A stretch of 64,000 bases of DNA, from assembly GCA_027452165.1 (NCBI GenBank), contig DAIDGX010000008.1, positions 103,565 to 167,564 on the forward strand, given 5' to 3'. How positions within the stretch are numbered: the first letter of the stretch is position 1; each line of letters opens with the position of its first letter. Shown in pieces: positions 8,639-17,680 of the stretch. Position numbers and translations under genes: made by a program. The notes beneath the pieces were generated by a model. The model ran no database searches. It was not told the origin of the DNA and saw only the letters and a list, made by a program, of their open reading frames with translations. Source of the stretch: Vulcanimicrobiota bacterium. Its GTDB lineage: Bacteria; Vulcanimicrobiota; Vulcanimicrobiia; Vulcanimicrobiales; Vulcanimicrobiaceae.

Positions 8639-9073
8639 CTACACGACCCGGTCGTGGTCTTGCAAGCGTCGTCGTCGCTTTGCGTTCCGCCCTGCATACG
8701 TCGCCGTTTGACTGTGGCAGTTTGGGCATAACATCCGCAGGTTCTCGATGCGATGGTCGGTCGGCACACCATTGATGTGATCGATGTGCATCGTAAGCGG
8801 AGTCCCGCGCCATGAGGTGAGACCGCAGGTTGAGCACCGGTTTTCGAGCAGACCCTCTGCCAATAGGCGTCGCCGGATCGCGGCTCGCGAGGACGACGTT
8901 GCGAGGAGAAGAGCGAGCGGTCGTGCGCGAGCCCGCGCCTTGAGCACGCCGCGCCGAACGGCCTTCGTCCAGGATTGCGCGGCGAAGCCGAATCGCTCAC
9001 GGCATTCCCGATAGGTGTGCCCCTCGTCGTAGAACTGCTGGACGGCGGTCCAATCGTAGATGAGTCGTCCCAT
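8639..9073 (-). CDS. HNH endonuclease-family protein
   Basis: A 144-residue protein with a C-terminal HNH/zinc module: CSTCG at about 105, MHIDHINGVPTDH (the first His pair), NLRMLCPNCHSQT (second CxxC and final His). The N-terminal half (VQQFYDEGHTYRECRERFG) looks like a helix-turn-helix DNA-binding segment. The ATG at 9073 was chosen over 9160 because the upstream part is basic, low-complexity shadow sequence. Stand-alone HNH proteins of this type occur in phage, restriction and domesticated contexts. Its position beside tRNA genes hints at acquisition by integration, but no integrase is present. Confidence 0.82.
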   Translation of the reverse strand: MGRLIYDWTAVQQFYDEGHTYRECRERFGFAAQSWTKAVRRGVLKARARARPLALLLATSSSRAAIRRRLLAEGLLENRCSTCGLTSWRGTPLTMHIDHINGVPTDHRIENLRMLCPNCHSQTATYAGRNAKRRRRLQDHDRVV

Positions 9074-9195
9074 CGCCTTCAGTGTATCCGAACGTGCGTT
9101 CGCGAGTGTTGCCGCGATGTTGCCGGAGGGTGAACGTCGAATGGCGCGCCTTCGGCCCATGCGGGCCGGCGCGGCGCTGAGAAAGGAGCTCCTGG

Positions 9196-10281
9196 TTGCA
9201 AGCCATCGTATTGGTCGGCGGTGAAGGCACCCGCCTTCGGCCCCTGACGTATGGAACGCCGAAGCCGATGGTGCCCATCATGGGCGTGCCGTTCCTGGCG
9301 CGGACGCTCGAACGCTTGCACCACGCGGGCATCAACGACGTGATCTTGCCTGCCGGCTACATGCCGCAAGCGATCGTCGATTACTTCGGCGACGGCTCGC
9401 GTCTGGGCATGAAGATCACCTACGTGATCGAGGAGACGCCGCTCGGCACGGCGGGCGCCCTCAAGAACGTGGAACAGCACATCCACGGGCCGTTCTTCGT
9501 GCTCAACGGCGACGTGCTCACAAGCCTCGATCTGCAGGCGATGATCGCCGAACACGAACGTCTCGGCGGCCTCGGGCTCTTGCACCTCATCCGCGTCGAT
9601 GATCCGTCGGCGTTTGGCTGCGTCGTGCATGATGCGCAGCAGCGCATCTCGGCCTTCGTCGAAAAACCGCCGCGCGAGACGGCGCCCACGAACGAGATTA
9701 ACGCGGGCACGTATCTTTTCGAACGCGAGATTCTCGACATGATTCCAGCCGGGCGAAACGTGTCGATCGAACGCGAAACGTTTCCGGCGGTGATTGCGGC
9801 GGGCAAAGGGCTCTATGCTTGTACCACGAGCGATTACTGGATGGATCTCGGCAAGCCCGAGCAGTATCTGGCAGCGCATCGGGATATCCTCGCGCGACGG
9901 ATGCCAATGCTCGCGCTCGAACCGGGTGCTACCGGCGAGGGTGCGGCGGCGCTTGCACGCGTTGCGCGACTCGAACTCCCGGTGCATGCGGACGCACAGG
10001 TGACGATCGATCCGTCAGCGGTGGTAGGACCGAACGTCGTTATCGGCGCCGGATGCTCGATTGGCGCGCGGGTGGTATTGCGAGACTCCGTTTTGTGGGA
10101 TGGCGTCGTGCTCGAGGAGGGCGCGATCGTCGAAGGGGCGATCGTCGCGAGCGGCGCGCGGATCGGGCGCGAGGCGCGCGTCTTCGAGGGCAGCGTGATT
10201 GGGCACGATACGACGATCGAACCGGGACGCGTGCTCGACGCCGGCAGCCGTGTAGGAGCGACCGCACCGATTGCGCGCTAA
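9196..10281 (+). CDS. Sugar-1-phosphate nucleotidyltransferase (mannose-1-phosphate guanylyltransferase-like)
   Basis: Forms an NDP-sugar from a sugar 1-phosphate and NTP. The 361-residue protein starts at TTG 9196 behind GAAAGGAG. The signature loop VGGEGTRLRPLTYGTPKPM is at the N-terminus, FFVLNGDVLTSLD holds the metal-binding Asp, and FVEKPPRE and SDYWMDLGKPEQYL follow. From about residue 265 a left-handed beta-helix of hexapeptide repeats (GPNVVIGAGCSIG and so on) forms the C-terminal domain. It probably supplies activated sugar to the glycosyltransferase genes that follow. Whether the product is GDP-mannose or another NDP-sugar is not certain. Confidence 0.88.
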   Translation: MQAIVLVGGEGTRLRPLTYGTPKPMVPIMGVPFLARTLERLHHAGINDVILPAGYMPQAIVDYFGDGSRLGMKITYVIEETPLGTAGALKNVEQHIHGPFFVLNGDVLTSLDLQAMIAEHERLGGLGLLHLIRVDDPSAFGCVVHDAQQRISAFVEKPPRETAPTNEINAGTYLFEREILDMIPAGRNVSIERETFPAVIAAGKGLYACTTSDYWMDLGKPEQYLAAHRDILARRMPMLALEPGATGEGAAALARVARLELPVHADAQVTIDPSAVVGPNVVIGAGCSIGARVVLRDSVLWDGVVLEEGAIVEGAIVASGARIGREARVFEGSVIGHDTTIEPGRVLDAGSRVGATAPIAR

Positions 10282-10347
10282 CGCGGATTGAGGTTTATCC
10301 CTCGCGCCGTTTGGGGTACACTAGGAACGGAGCGGGAAGGAGTTTCC

Positions 10348-11532
10348 TTGGTTAAAGTGGGTGAAGTACCGCGAGCGTTACTGCTCGGCTCATATCCACC
10401 GCGGGAATGCGGCATAGCGACGTTTACACACGACGTGGCCGATGCGTTCGCTCGTGCGTTCGGCGTGCGCAGTTCGGTTGTCGCGATCGATGAGCCGGGC
10501 GGCGAGATGCGCCGCTATCCGAGCGACGTCGTCGCGCGTTTGAACGAGCAGGATCGCTACAGTTATCGCGCGATCGCGCAGTTCGTCAACGAGCATCCCG
10601 CCGAGCTGCTTGCGATTCAGCACGAGTACGGGTTGTTCGGCGGCGAACGCGGCGAATGGCTCGTCGATATGCTCGATGCGGTGGAGAAGCCGATCGTACT
10701 TACGTTGCATACCGTGTTGCCCGAACCCGATGAGACGATGTTGCGCGTGACGCGTGAACTCTGCCGGCGTTCGTCGGCGGTGGTCTCGCTCTCGGGGACC
10801 GGGCGCGATCTGCTCGAACGCGTCTATGGCATCGATCCCGAGGTGGTGCGCGTGATTCATCACGGCGTTCCCGACGTACCGTTCCGTTCGACCGATGCGG
10901 CAAAGGCCTCGTTCGGCATCGGGCAGCGACTCGTGATCTCGACGTTCGGCTTGATCAATCGTGGCAAGGGACTGGAGTACGCGATCGAGGCGATGCGCGC
11001 GGTCGTGAAGCGCCATCCTGAGGCCCTGTACCTGATCCTTGGCGAGACACATCCGGTCGTTCGTCGTCGTGAGGGCGAATCGTACCGTGAATCGTTACAG
11101 GAATTGATTCGCGAGTACGGCTTGCAACACAACGTTCAACTGGTCGATAAGTATCTCGACTTCGACGAACTGGTCAGTTATCTCGAAGCAACCGACATCT
11201 ATCTTACGCCATACCTGAATCCGGTGCAGATCGTGAGCGGCACGCTCGCCTATGCAATGGGGTGTGGTAAGGCGATCGTTTCGACGCCGTACCTGTACGC
11301 GCGAGAACTGCTCGAGCATCATCGCGGCCTCTTATGCGAGTTCCGCGACGCTGCGTCGATCGCGCGGCAACTGAACGTGTTCTTGGACGACGCCGCGTTA
11401 CGCCGGGCGACGGAGCGCCGGGCCTACCGGTTTGGCCGTCAGATGACGTGGTCGAATCTCGCACGCGAGTACGGTCAACTCTTCGCGAGTCTGGTGCCGC
11501 CCACCGAGATGGCGCTCGTTACCTCGGCGTGA
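10348..11532 (+). CDS. Family 4 glycosyltransferase (GT-B, GT1/GT4 clan)
   Basis: A 394-residue retaining GT-B glycosyltransferase. The start is TTG 10348, six bases after GGAAGGAG, rather than the first in-frame codon at 10288. The N-terminal acceptor domain opens with LLLGSYPPRECGIATFTHDV, typical of a mannosyl/glycosyl-transferase subgroup. The C-terminal donor domain shows STFGLINRGKGLEYAIEAM, a long YRESLQELI insert and SGTLAYAMGCGKAIVSTPY, the E-containing nucleotide-sugar motif being degenerate. It overlaps the next gene by GTGA. Together with the upstream nucleotidyltransferase it forms a small glycan-synthesis unit. Confidence 0.87.
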   Translation: MVKVGEVPRALLLGSYPPRECGIATFTHDVADAFARAFGVRSSVVAIDEPGGEMRRYPSDVVARLNEQDRYSYRAIAQFVNEHPAELLAIQHEYGLFGGERGEWLVDMLDAVEKPIVLTLHTVLPEPDETMLRVTRELCRRSSAVVSLSGTGRDLLERVYGIDPEVVRVIHHGVPDVPFRSTDAAKASFGIGQRLVISTFGLINRGKGLEYAIEAMRAVVKRHPEALYLILGETHPVVRRREGESYRESLQELIREYGLQHNVQLVDKYLDFDELVSYLEATDIYLTPYLNPVQIVSGTLAYAMGCGKAIVSTPYLYARELLEHHRGLLCEFRDAASIARQLNVFLDDAALRRATERRAYRFGRQMTWSNLAREYGQLFASLVPPTEMALVTSA

Positions 11533-12575
11533 GCGCGCAGGTACCGGGGCTCGAGCACGTCGTCACGCTCAGCGACGACGTCGGCATCGTGCAGCATGCG
11601 ACGGAGTCGGTCCCCAACCGTTCGACGGGATACTGTACCGACGATGTGGCGCGCGCGTTCATGGTGACGCTCGCGCGCCTGCGTCAGGTGCCACAAGACG
11701 CGCAAGCGCATCGCTTAGCGGGCATCTACCTCGCCTTTTTGCACGACGCGCAGATTCCGGACGGCCGCTTTCACAACTTCATGAGCTACGATCGCACGTG
11801 GCTCGACGCGGTGGGCACGCACGATAGCTGTGGACGGGCGATCTGGGCGCTCGGGTACGGTGCGCGGTTTGCACCCGATGCACCGTGGCGACGCGTCTGT
11901 GCCGCCATGCTCGATCGCGCGCTTACGGGCATCCCCTGGCTGACCTACGAGCGCTCCGAAGCCTACGCGATGCTGGGCCTCGCGCACGCGGTCGCTGCAG
12001 ACGGCGGCGCGCATCTGCGTTCTTCGCTGCGACATTTAGCGGATCGCTCGGCCGCGCGGCTGGACGAGGCGACGCGCGAGGAATGGGTGTGGTTCGACGA
12101 ATGTTTGACCTACGACAACGCACGGTTGCCCGAAGCGCTGCTGCGGGCCGCGTCGGCGCTGGACGATGCCGCGTACGCACGGGTCGGACTCGCGTCGCTC
12201 GGCTTCCTTGAAGGCGTGGTCTTCGAGGGCGGTTGCTTCGTCCCGATTGGAAACGACGGCTGGTACCGGCGTGGCGGGGCGCGCGCGCGATTTGCACAGC
12301 AGCCGCTCGAGGCCGCTGCGATGGTCCAGGCCGAGCTTGCCGCGCATGCGCTCACGCACGAGGCGCGCTACCTTACGGCCGCGGAGACGGCATTCGCGTG
12401 GTTCCACGGCAAGAATCTGCTCGGCGTCACGATGGCGCAGGGCGGCGGCTGCTACGATGGCCTCGAGCACGACGGCCCCAACCGCAACATGGGCGCGGAG
12501 TCCACGCTTGCGTACCTTGCGGCGAGCTACGCACTGGCCGAGGCGCGTCCCTCCGAGCTGCGCGCGGCACGTTGA
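11529..12575 (+). CDS. Helical (alpha/alpha)6-toroid glycosidase-like protein coupled to GT4
   Basis: A 348-residue soluble protein starting at a GTG that overlaps the GT4 stop. It carries repeated helical hairpins with aromatic/acidic motifs: STGYCTDDVARAF, FMSYDRTWLD...GTHDSCGRAIWALG, WVWFDECLTYDNARLPEALL and GGCYDGLEHDGPNRNMGAESTLA. Proteins like this are commonly encoded next to GT4 enzymes and annotated as glycosyltransferase-associated or glycosidase-like. The conserved Asp/Glu/Trp residues suggest sugar binding or cleavage. Substrate unknown. Confidence 0.8.
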   Translation: MSAQVPGLEHVVTLSDDVGIVQHATESVPNRSTGYCTDDVARAFMVTLARLRQVPQDAQAHRLAGIYLAFLHDAQIPDGRFHNFMSYDRTWLDAVGTHDSCGRAIWALGYGARFAPDAPWRRVCAAMLDRALTGIPWLTYERSEAYAMLGLAHAVAADGGAHLRSSLRHLADRSAARLDEATREEWVWFDECLTYDNARLPEALLRAASALDDAAYARVGLASLGFLEGVVFEGGCFVPIGNDGWYRRGGARARFAQQPLEAAAMVQAELAAHALTHEARYLTAAETAFAWFHGKNLLGVTMAQGGGCYDGLEHDGPNRNMGAESTLAYLAASYALAEARPSELRAAR

Positions 12576-12621
12576 GGCGCCATTCGAGGCCGATGTGCCT
12601 TGCACGGCGAAGTATTACGGG

Positions 12622-14787
12622 ATGATGATCCTGGAGTCCGAGTCCCTTAACGCCGTTCAGGCCGAGGCCGTCGCGCATACCGACGGCCCCGTTTTGATTT
12701 TCGCAGGCGCGGGAAGTGGCAAGACGCGCGTCCTCACCCACCGCATCGCGTACCTGCTCAACGAACGCGCAATCGCTCCGGATCGTATCCTTGCGGTCAC
12801 GTTCACCAACAAGGCCGCGGGCGAGATGAAGGCGCGCCTCGAGCGCATGGTCGGCTCGCAGGCCCGCGACCTGTGGGTGGGAACCTTCCACTCGATGTGC
12901 GTGCGCATTTTGCGCCGCGATGGTTCGCGTGTCGGCGTTGCACCGAGTTTCGCGATCATCGACGACACGGATCAGCGCCAACTCGTCAAAGAGATTCTCG
13001 ATGACCTCGATTACGATGAACGCCAGATCGCTCCGGGCGCCTGCCTGCACGAGATCAGCAAGGCCAAGAACGCGCTCGTGTGGCCCGAGCAGTACCTCGA
13101 GAAGCAGACCGCATTTCTCGGCGAGCGTATCGGCAACGTGTATGCCGAGTACCAGCGGCGTTTGAGCGAATCGAACAGCCTCGATTTCGACGATTTGATC
13201 GTGCGCACGATCGACCTCTTGGAAAAAGACGCGGCCGTTCGCGAGCGATATCAGAACAAGTTTCAGTACGTGCTGGTCGATGAGTACCAGGACGTCAACA
13301 TCGCGCAGTATCGCCTGATCGCGCTGCTCGCCGGCAAGCACAAGAACGTGACGGTTGTCGGCGACGACGACCAGTCGATTTACTCGTGGCGCGGCAGCGA
13401 CTATCGCATGATCCTGCGCTTTGAAGATGACTTCCCGGGCGCGAAGGTGTTCAAGCTGGAGGAGAACTATCGTTCGACCCAGCGCATCCTCGATGCGGCA
13501 AATGCGATGGTTGCGAATAATCGCACCCGCGCGAATAAGAAGCTCTTCACGCAGCGCGCCGAAGGCGAACCGATCACCGTCTATCCGGCGGCGACCGAGC
13601 GCGACGAAGCGCGATACGTCACCGAGAAGATTAAAGAGATGGTTCGCGAGGGTTCCGCCTATCGGGACTTCCTCGTGCTCTACCGGACAAACGCGCAGTC
13701 GCGCGTGTTCGAAGAGTCGCTCCTGGCCGATGGCATTCCCTATCGCGTGGTCGGAGGCGTTGGGTTCTACGCGCGTTCCGAGATCAAGGACGTGATCGCG
13801 TACCTGCGCTATATCATGAACCCTTCGGATGCGCTTGCCTTCAAGCGGATCGTGAACGTGCCGCGACGCGGCATCGGCGCTCAGACGCTTGCCTCGCTCG
13901 TGCAGGCGGCGACGCGTCGCAACATTTCGGTAGGCGAAGCGATCTTCGACGGTGAGTTGCTCAAAGAGGCGGTGCCGAAGAAGCTCAAAGAACTCGAGCG
14001 CTTCGCGGAATTGATGCGCACGTTCCAGGCGCGCTCGGAATCGCTCGGCGTGGCCGACCTGGTGGTCGCGGTCCTGGAAGATTCGGGGTACGTACGCGAA
14101 TTGCAGGCCGAGGAGACGCACGACGCCCGCGCACGGATCGAGAACCTGCAAGAGCTCGTCGGCGTGGCGCGCGAGTATGAGGCCGGCGACGGCGAGCCGA
14201 CACTCATGGGCTTTCTTGCCAACATTGCGCTGATTAGCGATCTCGACGCGCTCGACGCCGACGCGTCGTACGTGACGTTGATGACGCTGCACGGCGCGAA
14301 GGGGCTCGAGTTCTCGAACGTGTTCCTGACCGGGCTCGAAGAGGGCGTTTTCCCGCACAGTCGCGCATTGACCGATATGCCGGAGCTCGAAGAAGAGCGT
14401 CGCCTGGCCTACGTCGGCGTGACGCGCGCGATGGATCGCCTGTTTCTTTCGTACGCGCAGCGGCGTGCGATCTTCGGCAACACTTACGCCTATCCGAAGT
14501 CACGCTTCTTGGAAGAGATGCCGGGCCTCGACGTGCTCGAGAGCACGAGCGTCGCGCTGCCGCGCCCGTCGGGCGGTCGCTGGCGCGAGGTATCGATCCA
14601 CGAATCGGCGGGCGCCGGTATCGGCATGGATCTCAAGGATGGCGATAAAGTGCGCCATCCGAAATGGGGCGAGGGGACGATTCGCGATATCGCAGGCGCG
14701 GGCGGCGATGGCCTCGTGACGATCGATTTCCCGAACGTCGGCCAGAAGATGCTGATGCTCAAGTACGCACCCCTCGAGAAAATCTAG
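12622..14787 (+). CDS. pcrA: PcrA/UvrD-type superfamily 1A DNA helicase
   Basis: 3'-5' DNA helicase for repair and replication restart. All SF1A motifs are visible in the 721 residues: Q motif SLNAVQAEAV, Walker A AGAGSGKTRVLTHR, motif Ia TFTNKAAGEMKAR, motif II DEYQDVN, motif III GDDDQSIYSWRGSDY, motif IV ENYRSTQRIL, motif V LMTLHGAKGLEF and motif VI RRLAYVGVTRAMDRL. The C-terminal HPKWGEGTI segment is the Tudor-like RNA-polymerase-binding tail of PcrA/UvrD. The ATG at 12622 (or 12625) begins the conserved protein; the longer upstream frame is a shadow of the previous gene. No LexA-type box was found upstream. Confidence 0.95.
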   Translation: MMILESESLNAVQAEAVAHTDGPVLIFAGAGSGKTRVLTHRIAYLLNERAIAPDRILAVTFTNKAAGEMKARLERMVGSQARDLWVGTFHSMCVRILRRDGSRVGVAPSFAIIDDTDQRQLVKEILDDLDYDERQIAPGACLHEISKAKNALVWPEQYLEKQTAFLGERIGNVYAEYQRRLSESNSLDFDDLIVRTIDLLEKDAAVRERYQNKFQYVLVDEYQDVNIAQYRLIALLAGKHKNVTVVGDDDQSIYSWRGSDYRMILRFEDDFPGAKVFKLEENYRSTQRILDAANAMVANNRTRANKKLFTQRAEGEPITVYPAATERDEARYVTEKIKEMVREGSAYRDFLVLYRTNAQSRVFEESLLADGIPYRVVGGVGFYARSEIKDVIAYLRYIMNPSDALAFKRIVNVPRRGIGAQTLASLVQAATRRNISVGEAIFDGELLKEAVPKKLKELERFAELMRTFQARSESLGVADLVVAVLEDSGYVRELQAEETHDARARIENLQELVGVAREYEAGDGEPTLMGFLANIALISDLDALDADASYVTLMTLHGAKGLEFSNVFLTGLEEGVFPHSRALTDMPELEEERRLAYVGVTRAMDRLFLSYAQRRAIFGNTYAYPKSRFLEEMPGLDVLESTSVALPRPSGGRWREVSIHESAGAGIGMDLKDGDKVRHPKWGEGTIRDIAGAGGDGLVTIDFPNVGQKMLMLKYAPLEKI

Positions 14788-14804
14788 CCGAAACGAAGAC
14801 GCCG

Positions 14805-15500
14805 ATGCTACGTGTTGCCGTGGCCGGCGCGCTCGGCCGCATGGGGCGCGTCGCCTGTACCGCACTGCAAACGACCGACGGCATGACCTATGCCGGCGGT
14901 TTCGCGCGTGCGCCCCTTGCAAGCGAGGGGATCGTGGACGATCTCGACACGCTGCTTGCATCGAAACCCGACGTGCTGCTCGATCTCACCACGCATCCCT
15001 CGAGCGTCGAGATCGCGACGCGGGCGATGACGTCGGGCGTGCGCGTGGTGATCGGTGCAACCGGTTGGAGCGACGGCGAGCGCAGCGCCCTCGATGCGCT
15101 CGCCCGCGAGCGCGGCCTCGGCGCGATGCTCGTGCCGAATTTCGCGCTTGGTGCGATCCTCATGATGCGCTTTGCCGAGATGGCCGCACGCTACTTTCCG
15201 AGCGTCGAGATCGTGGAACTGCATCACGACAAGAAGAAGGACGCACCATCGGGCACGGCACGTCTGACCGCGCAGCGTGTACGCGCGGCCGGCGGGCCCG
15301 CGAACGTTCCGATTCATAGCGTGCGCATGCGTGGATTGCTCGCGCACCAAGAGGTGCTCTTTGGCACGGAAGGCGAGTTGTTGACGATCCGGCACGATTC
15401 GTTCGGCCGCGAATCGTTTGTGCCGGGCATGCTCGCCGCGGTGCGGGCGGTAGGCAGCGTGAGCGGGCTTGTGGTGGGGTTGGACCATGTCGTCGGTTGA
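14805..15500 (+). CDS. dapB: 4-hydroxy-tetrahydrodipicolinate reductase
   Basis: Reduces hydroxy-tetrahydrodipicolinate with NAD(P)H in lysine/diaminopimelate synthesis. The N-terminal VAVAGALGRMGR is the nucleotide-binding loop. IGATGWS and VPNFALGAILM precede the catalytic ELHHDKKKDAPSGTA, which carries the His-His-x-x-Lys-x-Asp-x-Pro-Ser-Gly-Thr signature. At 231 residues it is shorter than the E. coli enzyme (about 270) but complete. It begins 17 bases after the helicase gene and overlaps asd at its 3' end. Confidence 0.95.
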   Translation: MLRVAVAGALGRMGRVACTALQTTDGMTYAGGFARAPLASEGIVDDLDTLLASKPDVLLDLTTHPSSVEIATRAMTSGVRVVIGATGWSDGERSALDALARERGLGAMLVPNFALGAILMMRFAEMAARYFPSVEIVELHHDKKKDAPSGTARLTAQRVRAAGGPANVPIHSVRMRGLLAHQEVLFGTEGELLTIRHDSFGRESFVPGMLAAVRAVGSVSGLVVGLDHVVG

Positions 15501-16461
15501 CGTTGCGATCGTCGGCGCGACCGGCGTGGTGGGCGAGACGATCTTGCGCGTGCTCGAAGAGCGGCGCGTGCCGGTCGGCCGGGTGGGGCGCTTTGCCTCG
15601 CGCGCGCGCGACGGCGTGGAGGCGACGACGCTCGATGCGCTCGCTCCCTATCCGGTGGTGTTCTTTGCCAGTACGGAAGATGCAAGCGCCGAGTATGCGC
15701 CGAGCCTCGTCGATCGCGGCGCGATCGTGATCGATAATAGCGCCACCTTTCGCATGGCCGAGGATGTACCGCTCGTGATTCCCGAGGTGAATCCGGGCGA
15801 CGTGACACGCGATCACCGGCTCTTCCCCGTGGCGAATTGCACCGCGATCATCCTTTGCACCGCGCTTGCGCCGCTGCGTGACGCGGCGGGCTTGCGCTCC
15901 GTACGTGTGGCGACCTATCAGGCGGCCAGCGGTGCTGGGCGCGCGGGGCTTGACGAGTTGCTCGCGGGCGAACGCGCGCTCGTGAGCGGTGCGACGGAGC
16001 CGCCGGCAGCGGTCTTCCCTCGTGCGCTTGCGCGAAACGTGGTGCCGCAGATCGGCAGTTTCGATGCGTCGGGGTACACGGGCGAAGAACGCAAAGTGCG
16101 CGAGGAGACGCGCAAGATGCTCGGGTTGCCGTCGCTGCGCGTGAGCGCGACGACGGTGCGCGTGCCCGTGCGCACCGCGCACTCCGAGGCCGTATGGTTT
16201 GAGACGGAACGCGCGACCAGCGTCGAGGAACTCGCGCACGCATGTGAGGGCGCGCCGGGCGTGGTGTTTCATCGCGACGGGATCGTGACGCCGCGCGACG
16301 TGGAGGGAACCGATCTCGTCCACGTAGCACGCCTCCACGCCGAAGAAGACGGCGCGACGCATCACTTCATGCTGTGGTGCGTGGGCGATCAGTTACGTAA
16401 GGGAGCGGCGACGAACGCGGTGCAGATTTTGGAACTGTTGCTCGAACGAGGCTACGTATAG
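15487..16461 (+). CDS. asd: Aspartate-semialdehyde dehydrogenase
   Basis: Makes aspartate semialdehyde from aspartyl phosphate. The first residues SVDVAIVGATGVVGETIL are the NADP-binding loop. The catalytic Cys lies in PVANCTAIIL, YQAASGAG is the substrate loop, and GEERKVREETRKML with a downstream VRVPVRTAHSEAV completes the active site. The ATG at 15487 lies within the dapB reading frame (14-base overlap), so translation is probably coupled. The 324-residue length is normal. Confidence 0.95.
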   Translation: MSSVDVAIVGATGVVGETILRVLEERRVPVGRVGRFASRARDGVEATTLDALAPYPVVFFASTEDASAEYAPSLVDRGAIVIDNSATFRMAEDVPLVIPEVNPGDVTRDHRLFPVANCTAIILCTALAPLRDAAGLRSVRVATYQAASGAGRAGLDELLAGERALVSGATEPPAAVFPRALARNVVPQIGSFDASGYTGEERKVREETRKMLGLPSLRVSATTVRVPVRTAHSEAVWFETERATSVEELAHACEGAPGVVFHRDGIVTPRDVEGTDLVHVARLHAEEDGATHHFMLWCVGDQLRKGAATNAVQILELLLERGYV

Positions 16462-16464
16462 GCG

Positions 16465-17679
16465 ATGCAGACGATGCGCGTGGCGGTGATGAAGTTTGGC
16501 GGCACGTCGGTTGCGACGCGGGAAGCGCGCGAGACGGCATTCGCGCGCATCCTCGAGGCGCGCGAGGCGGGCTTTGCGCCGGTTGCCGTGGTCTCGGCGA
16601 TGGGGCGTTCGCCGCAGCCCTACGCGACCGATACGCTGCTCGGCTTGATCGGTGGCAATACGGGAAGCGCCAATGCGGACGTGCTGCTCGCGTGCGGTGA
16701 GTTGATCGCTGCGGCGGTGTTTGCCGAGGAGTTGCGCGCGATGAACGTGGAGGCGCAGGCGATGACCGGCGCGCAGGCGGGCGTGCGCACCGACGGCGCG
16801 CACGGCGATGCGAAGATTCTTGACGTGGACGGCGAGGCGCTGCGCGCTGCGATCGATCGCGGCGTGGTGCCGATCGTCGCTGGTTTTCAGGGTGCCGGAC
16901 CCGACGGCGCGATCACGACGCTCGGCCGCGGCGGCAGCGACCTCTCGGCGATTGCGCTCGGCCATGCGCTCGGTGCGGAGCGCGTGGATATCTACACCGA
17001 TGTCTCGGGCGCGATGACCGCCGACCCGCGCCGCGTCACGACTGCACACGTCATCGACCGCGCATCACACGAAGAGATGACCGAACTCGCGGAGCGTGGC
17101 GCGAAGGTGATGCATCATAAGGCCGCCGCGTATGCCGAACGAACCGGCACCACCTACACGATCAAGGGGCTGACGACCGACATCGGTACCACGGTGCAAG
17201 CCGGGTACGAATCGGAACGCCCGGTGACCGGGGTGACCGCGTCGGGGCGTGTGACGTGGGTGCGTGTGATCCGCGGAGACATCGAGAATCCGACGCAACG
17301 CATGCAGACCGAACTCGAGATGTTTCGGCGCATCGCCGACGCGGGCATCTCGATCGATCAGGTGACGATCAATCAGGCGGGCGTAGCCTTCGTGGTTGAC
17401 GGCGACCGCGGTCGTGACGTGCGCACGCTGCTTGGCGACCTGAACCTGGCCGTGCGCGTGCGCGAGGGTTGCGCGAAGATCTCGGTCGTCGGGCACGGCA
17501 TGCGCTACATGCCGGGCGTCGTTCATCAGTGCGTCCAAGCGCTGAGCCGGGCGAACGTGGAGATCATCCATTGCACCGATAGCAACATCACGATTTCGAT
17601 TCTGGTGCCCGAGAGCGACGTGGTTCGCGCCGAGGCCGCCGTTCACGATCAGTTCCATCTGGAAGCAGGAGAGGCATAA
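16465..17679 (+). CDS. lysC: Aspartate kinase with C-terminal ACT domains
   Basis: Catalyses the first step from aspartate toward lysine, threonine and methionine. The kinase domain opens with VMKFGGTSVATRE and shows GFQGAGPDGAITTLGRGGSDLSA and IYTDVSGAMTADPR. Two ACT domains follow, ISIDQVTINQAGVAFVVD and VEIIHCTDSNITISILV, the usual sites of lysine/threonine feedback. It starts three bases after asd. A second ATG three codons on is an alternative start. Confidence 0.95.
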   Translation: MQTMRVAVMKFGGTSVATREARETAFARILEAREAGFAPVAVVSAMGRSPQPYATDTLLGLIGGNTGSANADVLLACGELIAAAVFAEELRAMNVEAQAMTGAQAGVRTDGAHGDAKILDVDGEALRAAIDRGVVPIVAGFQGAGPDGAITTLGRGGSDLSAIALGHALGAERVDIYTDVSGAMTADPRRVTTAHVIDRASHEEMTELAERGAKVMHHKAAAYAERTGTTYTIKGLTTDIGTTVQAGYESERPVTGVTASGRVTWVRVIRGDIENPTQRMQTELEMFRRIADAGISIDQVTINQAGVAFVVDGDRGRDVRTLLGDLNLAVRVREGCAKISVVGHGMRYMPGVVHQCVQALSRANVEIIHCTDSNITISILVPESDVVRAEAAVHDQFHLEAGEA

Positions 17680-17680
17680 G

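Noticed and set aside
8470..9073. An integrated element using the tRNA genes as attachment site, with the HNH gene as cargo
   Set aside because: No integrase and no duplicated tRNA 3' end is visible.
12427..14358. A 643-codon minus-strand gene opposite the helicase
   Set aside because: Its product has the Arg/His-rich composition of an antisense shadow, while the plus strand encodes an intact PcrA with all motifs.
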